From: Bacteroidales bacterium UBA4295
Lineage (GTDB): Bacteria; Bacteroidota; Bacteroidia; Bacteroidales; Paludibacteraceae
DNA: 44,384 nt
Direction: 5' to 3'
Assembly (NCBI GenBank): GCA_002395805.1
Contig: DGVB01000004.1
Location: forward strand, 1-44,384
The first letter of the stretch is position 1, and each line of letters opens with the position of its first letter. Below, one piece after another: positions 1 through 9,067 of this stretch. Made by a program: the position numbers and the translations under genes. Below the pieces are notes generated by a model, which worked only from the letters and a program-made list of their open reading frames with translations, searched no databases and had not been told where the DNA came from.

Positions 1-327
1 ATCCGCGACCTGTACCAGCGCCAGACAAGATTGCAGGTGCTGAGCAAAGGCGGCGACCTGGAGATAGAAGGCGAGATAGTGGGATACGACGTCAGCCAGG
101 GCGCTATCGCCGCCAACAGCTACGCATCGGAGGGCAAACTGACCATCCGGGTAACCGTCCATTTTACGAATAATATCTACCCCGAAGAGTCCTTCGACAA
201 GACATACAGCGCTTCGCAGACTTATGACGCCAGCCAGCTGCTGTCGGATGTGCAGGATCAGCTATGCAATATCATTATCACCGAGATCTCGGAGAATATA
301 TACAATGATACGGTAGCGAAGTGGTAG
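1..327 (+). CDS. lptE: LptE family LPS-assembly lipoprotein, C-terminal part
   Basis: The reading frame is open from the first base and stops at 325-327, so the N-terminus with its lipobox lies outside the window. The visible 108 residues resemble the C-terminal half of Bacteroidota LptE: a stretch like 'TRLQVLSKGGDLEIEGEI', then beta-strand segments rich in T and V, a SxxLLSDVQDQL helix and a short tail ending VAKW. LptE is the outer-membrane lipoprotein that plugs the LptD barrel and helps insert lipopolysaccharide in the outer leaflet. The gene is followed by a heptamer repeat and then polysaccharide export genes in the same direction, which fits an envelope polysaccharide neighbourhood. 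The assignment rests on family resemblance only, because the diagnostic N-terminus is missing. Confidence 0.75.
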   Translation: MRDLYQRQTRLQVLSKGGDLEIEGEIVGYDVSQGAIAANSYASEGKLTIRVTVHFTNNIYPEESFDKTYSASQTYDASQLLSDVQDQLCNIIITEISENIYNDTVAKW

Positions 328-412
328 TTGAAAGTTGAAAGTTGAAAGTTTAAAGTTGAAAGTTTAAAGTTTAAAGTTTAGAGTTTAAAGTTTAGAGTTT
401 AAAGTTTAGAGA
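327..412. repeat. Period-7 tandem repeat, GTTGAAA/GTTTAAA/GTTTAGA words
   Basis: About twelve copies of a seven-base unit fill the whole gap between lptE and the export gene. Units drift from GTTGAAA to GTTTAAA to GTTTAGA along the array. It begins at the lptE stop codon and ends just before the next ATG at 415. The same word family reappears in frame inside recF at 34244-34274. No promoter or terminator is visible here. Confidence 0.9.
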
Positions 413-414
413 AA

Positions 415-1200
415 ATGAGATACTTTAGAATTTTAGCAGCACTGCTGGTTGCGATAGGCAGCGCGAGTTGCGTGACGCAGAAACAGTTGACGTACCTGCG
501 CGGGGTAGATGCCTCTACGGCGGATTCGCTGAATGCGAATTTCCACCCGCAGACAGAAGCGATCATCCGCAACGGCGATGCACTGACGATTTATGTATCC
601 GCATTGGATGCAGAAGCCGTAGTGCCGTATAATCTGCCGACCGTCGTCTATGCGATACCCGGTACCAACCAGCTTCAGACCACTCCGGCAATGCAATACT
701 ATATCGTAGATGAAGCGGGGAATATTGAGTTTCCGGTGCTGGGCTCTATTCATGTAGCGGGTCTGAAACGCAGCGAAGTGGCTCAACTGATCAAGACGAA
801 ACTGGAGCAGCAGGTGATGAATCCGCTGGTGCAGGTATCTCTGATCAATGCGCATGTGTCGGTTCTGGGCGAGGTGAACAGACCCGGTCAGGTGCATATG
901 ACATCCGGCCGGATTACTATTCTGGATGCCCTGGCTGCAGCCGGCGACATGACGCCGTACGGCAAACGGGACAATGTGCTGATTACCCGCGAAGTGGACG
1001 GCAAAATAGAGATGGCGCGTGTGGACCTACGCAGCGCAGACCTGATCACTTCGCCCTATTACTACCTCCAGCAGAACGACGTAGTATATGTCTCGCCGAA
1101 CAAAGTGCGGGCGATCAGCAGTACTAATTCAGGCTTGTGGGTCAGCATCGTGGGAACTGCTATAAGCGCAGCGACGATTATAGTAACGGTAGTAAAATGA
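415..1200 (+). CDS. Wza-type polysaccharide export lipoprotein (Poly_export/SLBB)
   Basis: This 261-residue protein starts with a lipoprotein signal whose lipobox is GSASC (Cys19). Residues about 45-140 form a polysaccharide export domain that includes RNGDALTIYVSALD, and residues about 148-235 form an SLBB-like domain containing VLGEVNRPGQV. A hydrophobic segment near residues 240-258 closes the protein, matching the C-terminal outer-membrane helix of Wza-type channels. Its role would be the outer-membrane exit channel for capsule or exopolysaccharide. The Wzc-like kinase follows 47 bases downstream, the usual partner. The family is secure; the polymer exported is unknown because no glycosyltransferase genes lie in the window. 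Confidence 0.9.
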   Translation: MRYFRILAALLVAIGSASCVTQKQLTYLRGVDASTADSLNANFHPQTEAIIRNGDALTIYVSALDAEAVVPYNLPTVVYAIPGTNQLQTTPAMQYYIVDEAGNIEFPVLGSIHVAGLKRSEVAQLIKTKLEQQVMNPLVQVSLINAHVSVLGEVNRPGQVHMTSGRITILDALAAAGDMTPYGKRDNVLITREVDGKIEMARVDLRSADLITSPYYYLQQNDVVYVSPNKVRAISSTNSGLWVSIVGTAISAATIIVTVVK

Positions 1201-1205
1201 TAGGT

Positions 1206-1243
1206 ATAGACATCTAGACGACTAGAATACTAGAATACTAGAA
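1206..1243. repeat. Period-8 CTAG-word repeat upstream of the Wzc gene
   Basis: Four units of the form CTAGAnnA (CTAGACGA, CTAGAATA, CTAGAATA, CTAGAAAA) occupy the gap between the export lipoprotein and the Wzc-like gene, ending five bases before the ATG at 1248. Similar CTAG octamers precede the genes starting at 14250 and 40316. Confidence 0.85.
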
Positions 1244-1247
1244 AAAT

Positions 1248-3521
1248 ATGGAAACAAGAAATAACGAAATAGACCTGCGCAAGGTACTGCGCATAGTAGC
1301 GGAGCACTGGTGGTGGTTCGCTGCGGGAGTAGCGGTATGCACGCTGCTGGGCATAGCGTATTATCTGCGCAAAGCGCCGAAATGGACAACAGACGCCACT
1401 ATAGTTCTTCGTCAGAAAGATGGAGCGGGTACCTCCATAGACGCCCTGTCGATGTTAGGCCTCTCCAGCAATACGGCTGCGGAAGACGAGGTGGTCGTTC
1501 TCTCTTCGCGCGGATTGCTTTATCAGGCTATCGATGCGCTCAATCTATGGGAGGCGAATTCCAAACGCGGAGGATTACGATGGGAAGGCGAGTTCCGCAA
1601 TCCGGCATTGACGATTGACTATCTGTCGCTGACCGAAGATGCGCAGATAAAACCGTTTGTGGTCAAAGTGAAGGCGACGAAGAAGGGCTACAAGGTGAAA
1701 ACAAAAATGGGCTTCTTCCATCGCTCCACTACCCGCGTAGCGGATTTGAGCAGCCCGATAGAGACCGGCGTGGGAACAATCCTGATTCATGCCAACCGTC
1801 CGCTGAGCGCCGACACCACGTACCGTGTCGCACACGCAAGACGCGAACTCGTAGTAGCAGGGTACCAGAAAGATATCACCGTAGCGCTGCATAAAAAAGA
1901 ATCGAATATCATCACCCTGTCCACCAAATCGGCTCTGCCGGAGCGCGACAAAGCACTGCTGCACCAGATCATCGAGCAATACAACCTCAACGCGATAGTG
2001 GACAAGAATATGCTGGCTACCAATACCGCAGCGTTTATCGACGAGCGGCTGTCCATCATCACCAAAGAGTTGGGAGAAGCGGAGGAAGCCGTTTCGGATT
2101 ACAAACAGCAGAATAACATCGCCGATATAAGCACTCAGGCGAACCTGTTTTTGCATGCCAGCAGCGCTGAGCAGCGCGCGATGGCGGAGATAGAGACCCA
2201 GCTGAGCCTGGTGGAATATATCGATGAGTTCCTGCGCGACGATACCAAGCGCAACAGTCTGATACCGTCCAATATAGGCCTGTCGGATGCATCGCTGGCG
2301 AGCGGGTTGACAGAGTATAACGCGCTGCAATTGCAACGGATGCGAATCCTGCGTACGGCTACGGAGGACAACCCGGTGATCGAGCAGATGAACGCGCAGT
2401 TGGCGTCCATGCGGGAGAATATCATCGAGACGATCGGCTCCGTTCGCGAGAGCCTGAAGATCCGCCAGCGAAGCCTGCAGGCGCAGGATACCAAATTCAA
2501 CCGTCAGATCAAGAATGCGCCGGAGCAGGAACGCGAATATGTGCGCGTAGTGCGCCAACAGCAAATCAAGGAGCGACTCTATGTCTATCTCTATGAGAAA
2601 CGCGAAGAGAATGCGCTGATGCTGGCCGCTACCGCTATGCCGGCGAAGATACTCGATATGCCGCAACGCGACGTGAGAAGCCAAAGTCCCAAACTGTCCA
2701 AACTGCTGATACTCTGTATCTTGCTGGGACTTGTCTTTCCGGCGGTATTATTGTACCTGATCGTGCTCTTCAATGACACGATAGACGACGCGAAAGAGTT
2801 TGAGCAGCGGATCAATGCACCGATGTTGGGCCAGTTGGTACAAAACAGCCGCAATGCGCATATAGCGATCCATGAAGGCGAGTCCACCGTTTCGGCCGAA
2901 CTATTCCGTCTGATCCGTACCAACCTGCGCTTCATCCTTCCGGCTGAGGCTAAGAATCCGGTGATTCTCGTCACCAGTGGCATCAACGGAGACGGCAAAT
3001 CATACGTGTCCAGCAACACGGCTTTGTCGCTGGCTATTCTGGGCAAGAAAGTGGTGCTGGTGGGTCTGGACATCCGCAAACCGATGCTGGCGAATTATTT
3101 CGGGCTGAGAGACAAAGGGCGTCTGACCGACTACCTGGCAGAACCGGAGGTGACGATAGACGATATCATCGTACCGAGCGGTGAGCACCGGAATCTGGAT
3201 CTGATTCCTTGCGGCACTATTCCTCCTAATCCTGCGGAACTGCTGCAGACGGAGCGGGTGGACGAATTGTTCGCCGAATTGCGCAAACGGTACGACTATA
3301 TCATCGTTGATACAGCTCCGGTAGCGCTCGTGAGCGACACGTATCATCTGGATCGGATAGCCGACATGACCATCTTCGTTTGCCGGTACAAATATACGCC
3401 GGCGGAGATGATCGACTATATCAATAATATGATAGCGCAGAAACGGATGCATAATGTAGCATGTGTGCTGAACGGAGTAAAAAGCATGCGCGCAGGCTAC
3501 GGATACGGGCAGCAGCAATGA
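1248..3521 (+). CDS. Wzc-like polysaccharide co-polymerase with tyrosine autokinase domain
   Basis: This 757-residue inner-membrane protein has the Wzz/Wzc plan. A first membrane segment lies near residues 22-40 after a short cytoplasmic start, then a long periplasmic region with coiled-coil character (about 240-430), and a second membrane segment near 487-507. The cytoplasmic BY-kinase domain carries a Walker A motif SGINGDGKS (about 577-585), a Walker A' strand VVLVGLDIRKP and a Walker B strand YIIVDTAP near 685. The C-terminus has only two closely spaced tyrosines (GYGYGQQQ), a short version of the usual tyrosine cluster. It would control polymer length and export together with the Wza-type lipoprotein. 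The stop codon overlaps the topB start by four bases (ATGA), so the two genes are co-translated. Confidence 0.92.
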   Translation: METRNNEIDLRKVLRIVAEHWWWFAAGVAVCTLLGIAYYLRKAPKWTTDATIVLRQKDGAGTSIDALSMLGLSSNTAAEDEVVVLSSRGLLYQAIDALNLWEANSKRGGLRWEGEFRNPALTIDYLSLTEDAQIKPFVVKVKATKKGYKVKTKMGFFHRSTTRVADLSSPIETGVGTILIHANRPLSADTTYRVAHARRELVVAGYQKDITVALHKKESNIITLSTKSALPERDKALLHQIIEQYNLNAIVDKNMLATNTAAFIDERLSIITKELGEAEEAVSDYKQQNNIADISTQANLFLHASSAEQRAMAEIETQLSLVEYIDEFLRDDTKRNSLIPSNIGLSDASLASGLTEYNALQLQRMRILRTATEDNPVIEQMNAQLASMRENIIETIGSVRESLKIRQRSLQAQDTKFNRQIKNAPEQEREYVRVVRQQQIKERLYVYLYEKREENALMLAATAMPAKILDMPQRDVRSQSPKLSKLLILCILLGLVFPAVLLYLIVLFNDTIDDAKEFEQRINAPMLGQLVQNSRNAHIAIHEGESTVSAELFRLIRTNLRFILPAEAKNPVILVTSGINGDGKSYVSSNTALSLAILGKKVVLVGLDIRKPMLANYFGLRDKGRLTDYLAEPEVTIDDIIVPSGEHRNLDLIPCGTIPPNPAELLQTERVDELFAELRKRYDYIIVDTAPVALVSDTYHLDRIADMTIFVCRYKYTPAEMIDYINNMIAQKRMHNVACVLNGVKSMRAGYGYGQQQ

Positions 3522-5491
3522 TTGTTTGTGTAGCAGAGAAACCGTCGGTGGGGGCCTATATAGCGAATGTGCTGGGCGCCAAACAGCGAAAGGACGGATA
3601 TTTTGAGGGGAACGGGTACCAGGTGACCTGGACCTTCGGACATCTCTGTGCGCTGCTGGATCCTCAGGAATATACGGATCAATGGAAAGCCTGGAGCCTG
3701 AGTTCGCTGCCGATGATACCGCCTCGGTTCTCCATCAAAGTGAGCGGCGACGAGGGGGTTCACAAGCAATTCAATATCATCAAATCGCTGATTGACCAAG
3801 CCGACGAGGTGATTAACTGCGGCGATGCCGGCCAAGAGGGAGAACTGATCCAGCGGTGGGTCTATCAGCAGGCGGGATGCCGCTGCCCGGTGAAACGCCT
3901 CTGGGTCAATTCGCTGACGGAAGAAGCGATCCGCGAGGGATTCAAGGCACTGAAAGACCAGACGGAATACCAGCATCTGTATGAGGCAGGACTGATGCGA
4001 GCCATCGGCGACTGGCTGCTCGGCATGAATGCTACGCGCGCCTATACTATTCGGTACGCACGCGGAAGCGGGAAAGACCGGCAAGTGCTATCCGTCGGAC
4101 GCGTACAGACGCCGACGCTGGCGCTGGTGGTCAAACGGCAGGCGGAGATAGAGAATTTCAAACCCCGCACCTATTGGGAACTGAAAACCAACTACCGCGA
4201 TACACTCTTCAATGCCCAGATTCCGGTAGAGGAGGACGAGTATGCCATCACCTCCGCGGAACAGGGACAAGCGCTGGTGGACAGCATCAAAGACGAGCCG
4301 TTTGTGATTACCTCTGTGGAGAAGAAGAAGGGTCTGGAGTTCGCTCCCAAGCTATATGATCTGACTTCGCTGCAGGTCGATTGCAACAAGAAATACGGCT
4401 TCTCCGCCGAGCAGACACTGCAACTGATCCAGTCGCTGTATGAGAAACGCGTGACGACGTATCCGCGTGTGGATACCACTTATCTGAGCGATGACCTGTA
4501 TCCCAAAGTGCCGGGCACGTTAGCCGGGATAAAAGATTATTTCCCCGCAGTGGCACCGCTGCTGGGCCTGAAAGCCGACGGCAAAAAAGGAGCGGGTTCG
4601 CTGCCCAAATCCAAGAAGGTTTTTGATAACAAGAAAGTGACAGACCACCATGCCATCATCCCTACCGGGCAAAGACCGGATGCCTTGACGGCAGAGGAGA
4701 AAAAGGTATATGATCTGGTGGCGCTGCATTTTATCGCGGCCTTCTATCCCGAATGCGAAGTCAGCAATACGACCGTACTGGCGAAGGCGGGCGAGATTGA
4801 TTTTAAGGTTACCGGACGCGAAGTACTCAAACCCGGATGGAGGACTGTCTTCGACAAGGGACAAGAGGACAATGTACAAAATACAAAGGAAACCTCCGAT
4901 GATGCCGAGAATTCCGATAATCCTGAGGAAAACAAGTCTCTGCCGGCGTTTGTGAAAGGCGAGAGCGGGGCGCACGAACCGCTGTTGAAAGAGAAAACGA
5001 CCACACCGCCCAAATATTATACGGAGGCAACGCTGCTTCGTGCTATGGAAACAGCAGGCAAGACGGTGGAAAACGATGAATTGCGCGAAGCGATGAAAGA
5101 GAACGGTATAGGCCGTCCTTCTACCCGAGCCGCCATCATTGAGAAACTCTACCAGCGCAAGTATATCGTCAAACAAGGCAAATCGCTTCGAGCTACCGAG
5201 ACCGGTATCAACCTGATCCATACCATCGTCTCTCCTCTGCTGAAATCGGCTGAACTGACCGGCCTATGGGAGAAAAAACTCCGCGAGATTGAGCGCGGCG
5301 AATATACGGCGCAGGATTTCCTGTCGGAACTGAAGGAGATGACATCCGGCGTAGTGCGGGATGTGAAAACCAATAAGGCCGGTATGTTATGTCCCGTTTG
5401 CCGACAAGGGCTCATCATTCGCGGCAATACGCAGTATGGATGTTCCAGATGGCGGGAAGGATGCACCTATAGGGAACCTTTTGACAACTAA
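3518..5491 (+). CDS. topB: DNA topoisomerase III (type IA)
   Basis: This 657-residue enzyme relaxes and decatenates DNA through a transient 5'-phosphotyrosine link. The start at 3518 is chosen because MIVCVAEKPSV is the normal TOPRIM beginning; a longer frame from 3461 would lie within wzc. The TOPRIM acidic motif reads GDAGQEGE, with the usual DxD replaced by DAG. The active-site tyrosine is Tyr315 in TTYPRVDTTYLS. An acidic linker rich in E, D and N (about 445-475) looks like a lineage insertion. The C-terminus (about 620-655) carries one zinc-ribbon-like module with CPVC and later cysteines. It shares an ATGA overlap with the Wzc gene and is followed by a strong terminator. Confidence 0.93.
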   Translation: MIVCVAEKPSVGAYIANVLGAKQRKDGYFEGNGYQVTWTFGHLCALLDPQEYTDQWKAWSLSSLPMIPPRFSIKVSGDEGVHKQFNIIKSLIDQADEVINCGDAGQEGELIQRWVYQQAGCRCPVKRLWVNSLTEEAIREGFKALKDQTEYQHLYEAGLMRAIGDWLLGMNATRAYTIRYARGSGKDRQVLSVGRVQTPTLALVVKRQAEIENFKPRTYWELKTNYRDTLFNAQIPVEEDEYAITSAEQGQALVDSIKDEPFVITSVEKKKGLEFAPKLYDLTSLQVDCNKKYGFSAEQTLQLIQSLYEKRVTTYPRVDTTYLSDDLYPKVPGTLAGIKDYFPAVAPLLGLKADGKKGAGSLPKSKKVFDNKKVTDHHAIIPTGQRPDALTAEEKKVYDLVALHFIAAFYPECEVSNTTVLAKAGEIDFKVTGREVLKPGWRTVFDKGQEDNVQNTKETSDDAENSDNPEENKSLPAFVKGESGAHEPLLKEKTTTPPKYYTEATLLRAMETAGKTVENDELREAMKENGIGRPSTRAAIIEKLYQRKYIVKQGKSLRATETGINLIHTIVSPLLKSAELTGLWEKKLREIERGEYTAQDFLSELKEMTSGVVRDVKTNKAGMLCPVCRQGLIIRGNTQYGCSRWREGCTYREPFDN

Positions 5492-5523
5492 AGTTTGCAA
5501 AAAATGCATATGTGTAATAATTA

Positions 5524-5556
5524 CGTCAATTTTTCCACAAAAGATTGACGCTTTTT
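5524..5556 (+). terminator. Intrinsic terminator after topB
   Basis: The arms 5524-5534 and 5540-5550 pair over 11 bp with one G-T wobble (CGTCAAT against ATTGACG at the base), closing a five-base loop, and are followed by CTTTTTG. It ends the polysaccharide export/topB transcript just before the SusC promoter. Confidence 0.8.
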
Positions 5557-5559
5557 GTG

Positions 5560-5568
5560 TACTTTTGC
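5560..5568 (+). promoter_or_regulatory. Promoter -7 element for the SusC operon
   Basis: TACTTTTGC matches the Bacteroidota -7 consensus TAnnTTTG. No TTTG or TTG box lies 19-21 bases upstream; that position is occupied by the topB terminator hairpin. The promoter may therefore be weak or activator-dependent. The leader to the ATG at 5662 would be about 85-90 bases. Confidence 0.55.
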
Positions 5569-5583
5569 AACCGATTTCTCAAA

Positions 5584-5600
5584 ACGCGCGTTACGCGCGT
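5584..5600 (+). promoter_or_regulatory. GC-rich hairpin in the SusC leader
   Basis: ACGCGCG, a three-base loop TTA, and CGCGCGT form a perfect 7-bp inverted repeat about 10 bases after the expected transcription start. No T-run follows, so it is not a terminator. A leader hairpin or an operator are both possible. Confidence 0.5.
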
Positions 5601-5661
5601 ATAAGGGATTGAATTTTTACTAACCCAATTAAAATAATATCAACACAAACAAATTCTCTTT

Positions 5662-8600
5662 ATGAAACTGAATTCCAGTGTGTTCCGTACCATGATGCTA
5701 TCGGTCTTGCTCTTTGCGGGCATGGCTGCTGAGGCTCGTGTAATCAGCGGAACAGTAAAAGACGCAACAGGCGAGACTATTATCTCTGCCTCTGTTGTGG
5801 TGAAGGGTACCACTATCGGTACAGTGACGGATTTCGACGGTAACTATACCCTCGATGTTCCGGATGATGCCAAGGTGCTTGTTTTCTCCTACATCGGCAT
5901 GAAGACGCAGGAGTTGAACATCACCGGCAATGTGATGAATGTAACGCTTTCCGAGAACAGCGAGGTGCTGGAGGAAGTGGTTGTAACCGGTTATGGTACG
6001 ACTAAGAAACGCGACTTGGTGACCGCCGTTTCATCGGTTAACGCAGAGCAGCTGAAGGATATTCCTGTAGCTTCGGCAAGCGAGGCACTGCAAGGTAAAC
6101 TGGCCGGTGTGTCGGTGACCACAACAGAAGGTAGCCCTGATGCAGACGTGAAGATTCGTGTCCGCGGCGGTACTTCGTTGACCCAGTCGAGCGATCCTCT
6201 CTATATCGTTGACGGATTCCAGGTAAGTTCTATCGCCGACATCTCTCCGAGCGATATCCAGTCGATGGATGTCCTGAAGGATGCTGCAGCTACCGCTATT
6301 TACGGTGCGCAGGGTGCCAACGGTGTTATTATCATCACTACCAAAGATGCGGACAATAATGCCGAAGACAAGATGCAGTTGCATTTCGATTATTCCGGCT
6401 ATATGGGATGGAAGCAGATGGCGAAGAAATACGATATGCTGAATGTAGATGATTTCGTATTGATGCAGTATGAGTACGCCCATTTCAAGGCAAAAGGCAA
6501 TACCGCCAATATCCCGTCGAACTTCAACCAGTATTTCGATCCGCGATATGCTGAGACACTGGACAGAGACCAGGTGATGTCTATTCCGGAGATCCAGGAC
6601 TACTGGCATACCCAGAAAGTGACGGACTGGCAGGAAGAGACGTTCGGCTATCACGGACTGAATAGCAATCATAGTTTCACCGTTAGCGGCGGTAACAAAG
6701 CGGCTAACTTCTCGCTGTCTTATAATCGTATTGATGACAAGGGTATCATGTACGGTTCCAATTACGCCCGCAATAACCTGAGTTTCAAGGCTAAATTCAA
6801 ACCGATCAAAGACCTGACTATCAGTTTCACTGCCCGTTATTCGAATACGAACGTGCTGGGTTCGGGTACCAATACCGCTCAAGATGCCGGTTCCAAGACC
6901 GAGAGCCGTGTGCGCAACGCCATTGCTTATTCGCCGATCGAGCTGTTTGCAAAAGACAACGTAGCCGGTTTGGATGACTATGAGTCCTTCGGTTCGCTCT
7001 ATGATCCTATTACTACCATCGACCATAACTACCGCAAGAAAGTGGACGACAAATTCAACCTGCAGGGTTATGTGAGCTATAAGTTCGCGAAGATGTTCAC
7101 TTGGAAGACCGAATTGGGCTATGAGGGTCGCTATCAGAAACAAGACCGCTATTACGGTCCGACCACGTATTACTCCCGTGCAGGTGACGGATTTACCTAC
7201 GCCGGCGGAGCTGGTTACGGCCATATCGTAGCTACGGATGAGAAATCCAGCCGTTTCAAGAATACCAACACCCTGGAGTTTAAGAAAAAATGGGGCGAGG
7301 ATCATGATCTGGGTATCTTGATCGGTGAAGAGCTGCAAATTATGAAAGGCGAGCTTCGTACCAATAACGGTTATGGCTACGATGCAAGTCTGACAGGAGA
7401 CAAAGTATTCAACTATATCGGTTCTGCGAAGGCATACACTCAGAAATCGTATGTAAATCCGACGGATAATATGCTTTCGTTCTTCGCTCGCGCGAACTAT
7501 ATTCTGTTCAATCGGTATTATATCACCGCTACATTCCGTGCGGATGCTTCTACCCGCTTCGCGAAAGGCAACCAGTGGGGATTCTTCCCGTCTGCTGCTA
7601 TCGCATGGCGTATCATCGACGAGGAATGGATGGCTCCGGCGCAAGACGTGATGTCTAATTTCAAACTCCGTCTCTCCTACGGTTCGGTAGGTAACAATAA
7701 TGTGGATCTGGGATATATCCGTCCGGAATATCTGGCATCCGCTACCGCATATAGCGAAGTATTTGATACTAAGTTGGCGGATGGCGGTTCGGATGTTATC
7801 GCGGCTAACAACAAACTCAAATGGGAGACCACTATTACCCGAGACCTCGGTATTGATTTCGGTTTCTGGAACGAGCGCTTGAGCGGTACCATTGATCTCT
7901 ATTGGAATACCACCAAGGACCTGATCCTGAAATACAAGATGGCTATCGGCGGTTATAACTACCAATACCGCAATATCGGTTCTACCGATAACAAGGGTGT
8001 CGAACTCTCTCTCAACGGTGTGATTCTGGACAAGCGTGCCAAGAGCCTGAGTTACGGTTTGAGCATCAATGCCAATATCTCGCATAACTATAACAAAGTG
8101 GTTGATCTGGGTGGTATGAGCGAGTATCTGGTATCGTCCTCTTGCTTCTCGTCGAACTACGACAATGTGGACTATGAGTTCAAACTCCGCCCGGGTGACA
8201 AAGTAGGTAATATCTACGGTTATCAGACCGCCGGATGGTACGGTACAGAGGATTTCGTATCGTATAACCCGAGCAATAACCGTTGGTATGCCGAGGATGG
8301 AAAGGCCATTAACACAATTATGGGTGAGGCTCGTCCGGGTATGACCAAGATCGTTGACCAGAACGGCGACGGTGTGATTAATGACGAGGACCGCATAGTA
8401 TTGGGTAACACCCAGGCGGACATCCAAGGCGGTTTCGGCCTTAACTTCAATATCGGCGGTGACAAGTGGGGTAAGTTTGACCTCAGCGCACAGTTCACCT
8501 ACAGTGTAGGCAATGAGGTGCTCAACCTCTCGGCGCTGGATTACGGAACGATCTTCGACAAATCCAAACTGCGTAATAATACCGCCAATGTGGCATATGG

Positions 8601-9036
8601 CGTACGCTATTCTCTCTTCCGCCAGGACGGTACATTCATCCCGTCTGAGCATGTAGGTGCCAGCGGAAAAGTAGAGGGCGACGACTATGCGGCTATGGCA
8701 GCAGCGTTGGCTGCAAACAACAGCGGCGCACGTTCTGCCAACCCGATCAGCGAGAATATCGCTTTGACGGATAAATATGTAGAGGATGCTTCCTATCTCC
8801 GTCTCTCGTCGCTGACATTCGGCTATTCGCTGCCTGACCGCTGGATCAGCAAAGCGTATATCAAGACGGCGCGTATCTTCTTTACGGCATCTAATCTCTT
8901 CTGCGTTACCCCGTACTCGGGAGCAGATCCTGAGGTGGATACCCGTTCGAAAATCAATCCGCTGGCTACCGGCGTTGATTTCTCGGCATTCCCAAAGAGC
9001 CGTGCGTTTAACTTTGGTATCAACCTTTCTTTCTAA
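5662..9036 (+). CDS. susC: SusC/RagA-type TonB-linked outer-membrane transporter
   Basis: This 1124-residue protein imports oligosaccharides across the outer membrane using energy from TonB. A signal peptide ends near AEA (residue 25). A carboxypeptidase-D-regulatory-like domain (about 26-90) comes next, then the SusC-family motif EEVVVTGYGTTKKRD (from residue 104), a plug domain (about 115-235) with the typical PLYIVDGF and VLKDAAATAIYG strings, and a long beta barrel ending in phenylalanine (INLSF). It is followed 31 bases later by susD and then by two pectin-degrading enzymes, so its cargo is probably pectin or pectic oligosaccharide. There is no N-terminal extension of the anti-sigma-interacting type. 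Family assignment is secure; the substrate is inferred from neighbours. Confidence 0.95.
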   Translation: MKLNSSVFRTMMLSVLLFAGMAAEARVISGTVKDATGETIISASVVVKGTTIGTVTDFDGNYTLDVPDDAKVLVFSYIGMKTQELNITGNVMNVTLSENSEVLEEVVVTGYGTTKKRDLVTAVSSVNAEQLKDIPVASASEALQGKLAGVSVTTTEGSPDADVKIRVRGGTSLTQSSDPLYIVDGFQVSSIADISPSDIQSMDVLKDAAATAIYGAQGANGVIIITTKDADNNAEDKMQLHFDYSGYMGWKQMAKKYDMLNVDDFVLMQYEYAHFKAKGNTANIPSNFNQYFDPRYAETLDRDQVMSIPEIQDYWHTQKVTDWQEETFGYHGLNSNHSFTVSGGNKAANFSLSYNRIDDKGIMYGSNYARNNLSFKAKFKPIKDLTISFTARYSNTNVLGSGTNTAQDAGSKTESRVRNAIAYSPIELFAKDNVAGLDDYESFGSLYDPITTIDHNYRKKVDDKFNLQGYVSYKFAKMFTWKTELGYEGRYQKQDRYYGPTTYYSRAGDGFTYAGGAGYGHIVATDEKSSRFKNTNTLEFKKKWGEDHDLGILIGEELQIMKGELRTNNGYGYDASLTGDKVFNYIGSAKAYTQKSYVNPTDNMLSFFARANYILFNRYYITATFRADASTRFAKGNQWGFFPSAAIAWRIIDEEWMAPAQDVMSNFKLRLSYGSVGNNNVDLGYIRPEYLASATAYSEVFDTKLADGGSDVIAANNKLKWETTITRDLGIDFGFWNERLSGTIDLYWNTTKDLILKYKMAIGGYNYQYRNIGSTDNKGVELSLNGVILDKRAKSLSYGLSINANISHNYNKVVDLGGMSEYLVSSSCFSSNYDNVDYEFKLRPGDKVGNIYGYQTAGWYGTEDFVSYNPSNNRWYAEDGKAINTIMGEARPGMTKIVDQNGDGVINDEDRIVLGNTQADIQGGFGLNFNIGGDKWGKFDLSAQFTYSVGNEVLNLSALDYGTIFDKSKLRNNTANVAYGVRYSLFRQDGTFIPSEHVGASGKVEGDDYAAMAAALAANNSGARSANPISENIALTDKYVEDASYLRLSSLTFGYSLPDRWISKAYIKTARIFFTASNLFCVTPYSGADPEVDTRSKINPLATGVDFSAFPKSRAFNFGINLSF

Positions 9037-9067
9037 TCAGTCGTAATCTCGAAAATACAAAACGAAT

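Noticed and set aside
327..412. CRISPR array
   Set aside because: The units are seven bases long, adjoin without spacers and there are no cas genes; it is a simple tandem repeat.
4869..4890. A TACAAA-type repeat in topB
   Set aside because: Only two imperfect units (GTACAAAA, TACAAAGG) in an A-rich acidic linker; too weak to separate from codon bias.
6031..8652. An 873-codon open frame on the minus strand
   Set aside because: It lies entirely opposite susC, whose protein is clear. Its translation has no signal, domain or low-complexity pattern of a real protein; codon bias of susC keeps the antisense frame open.
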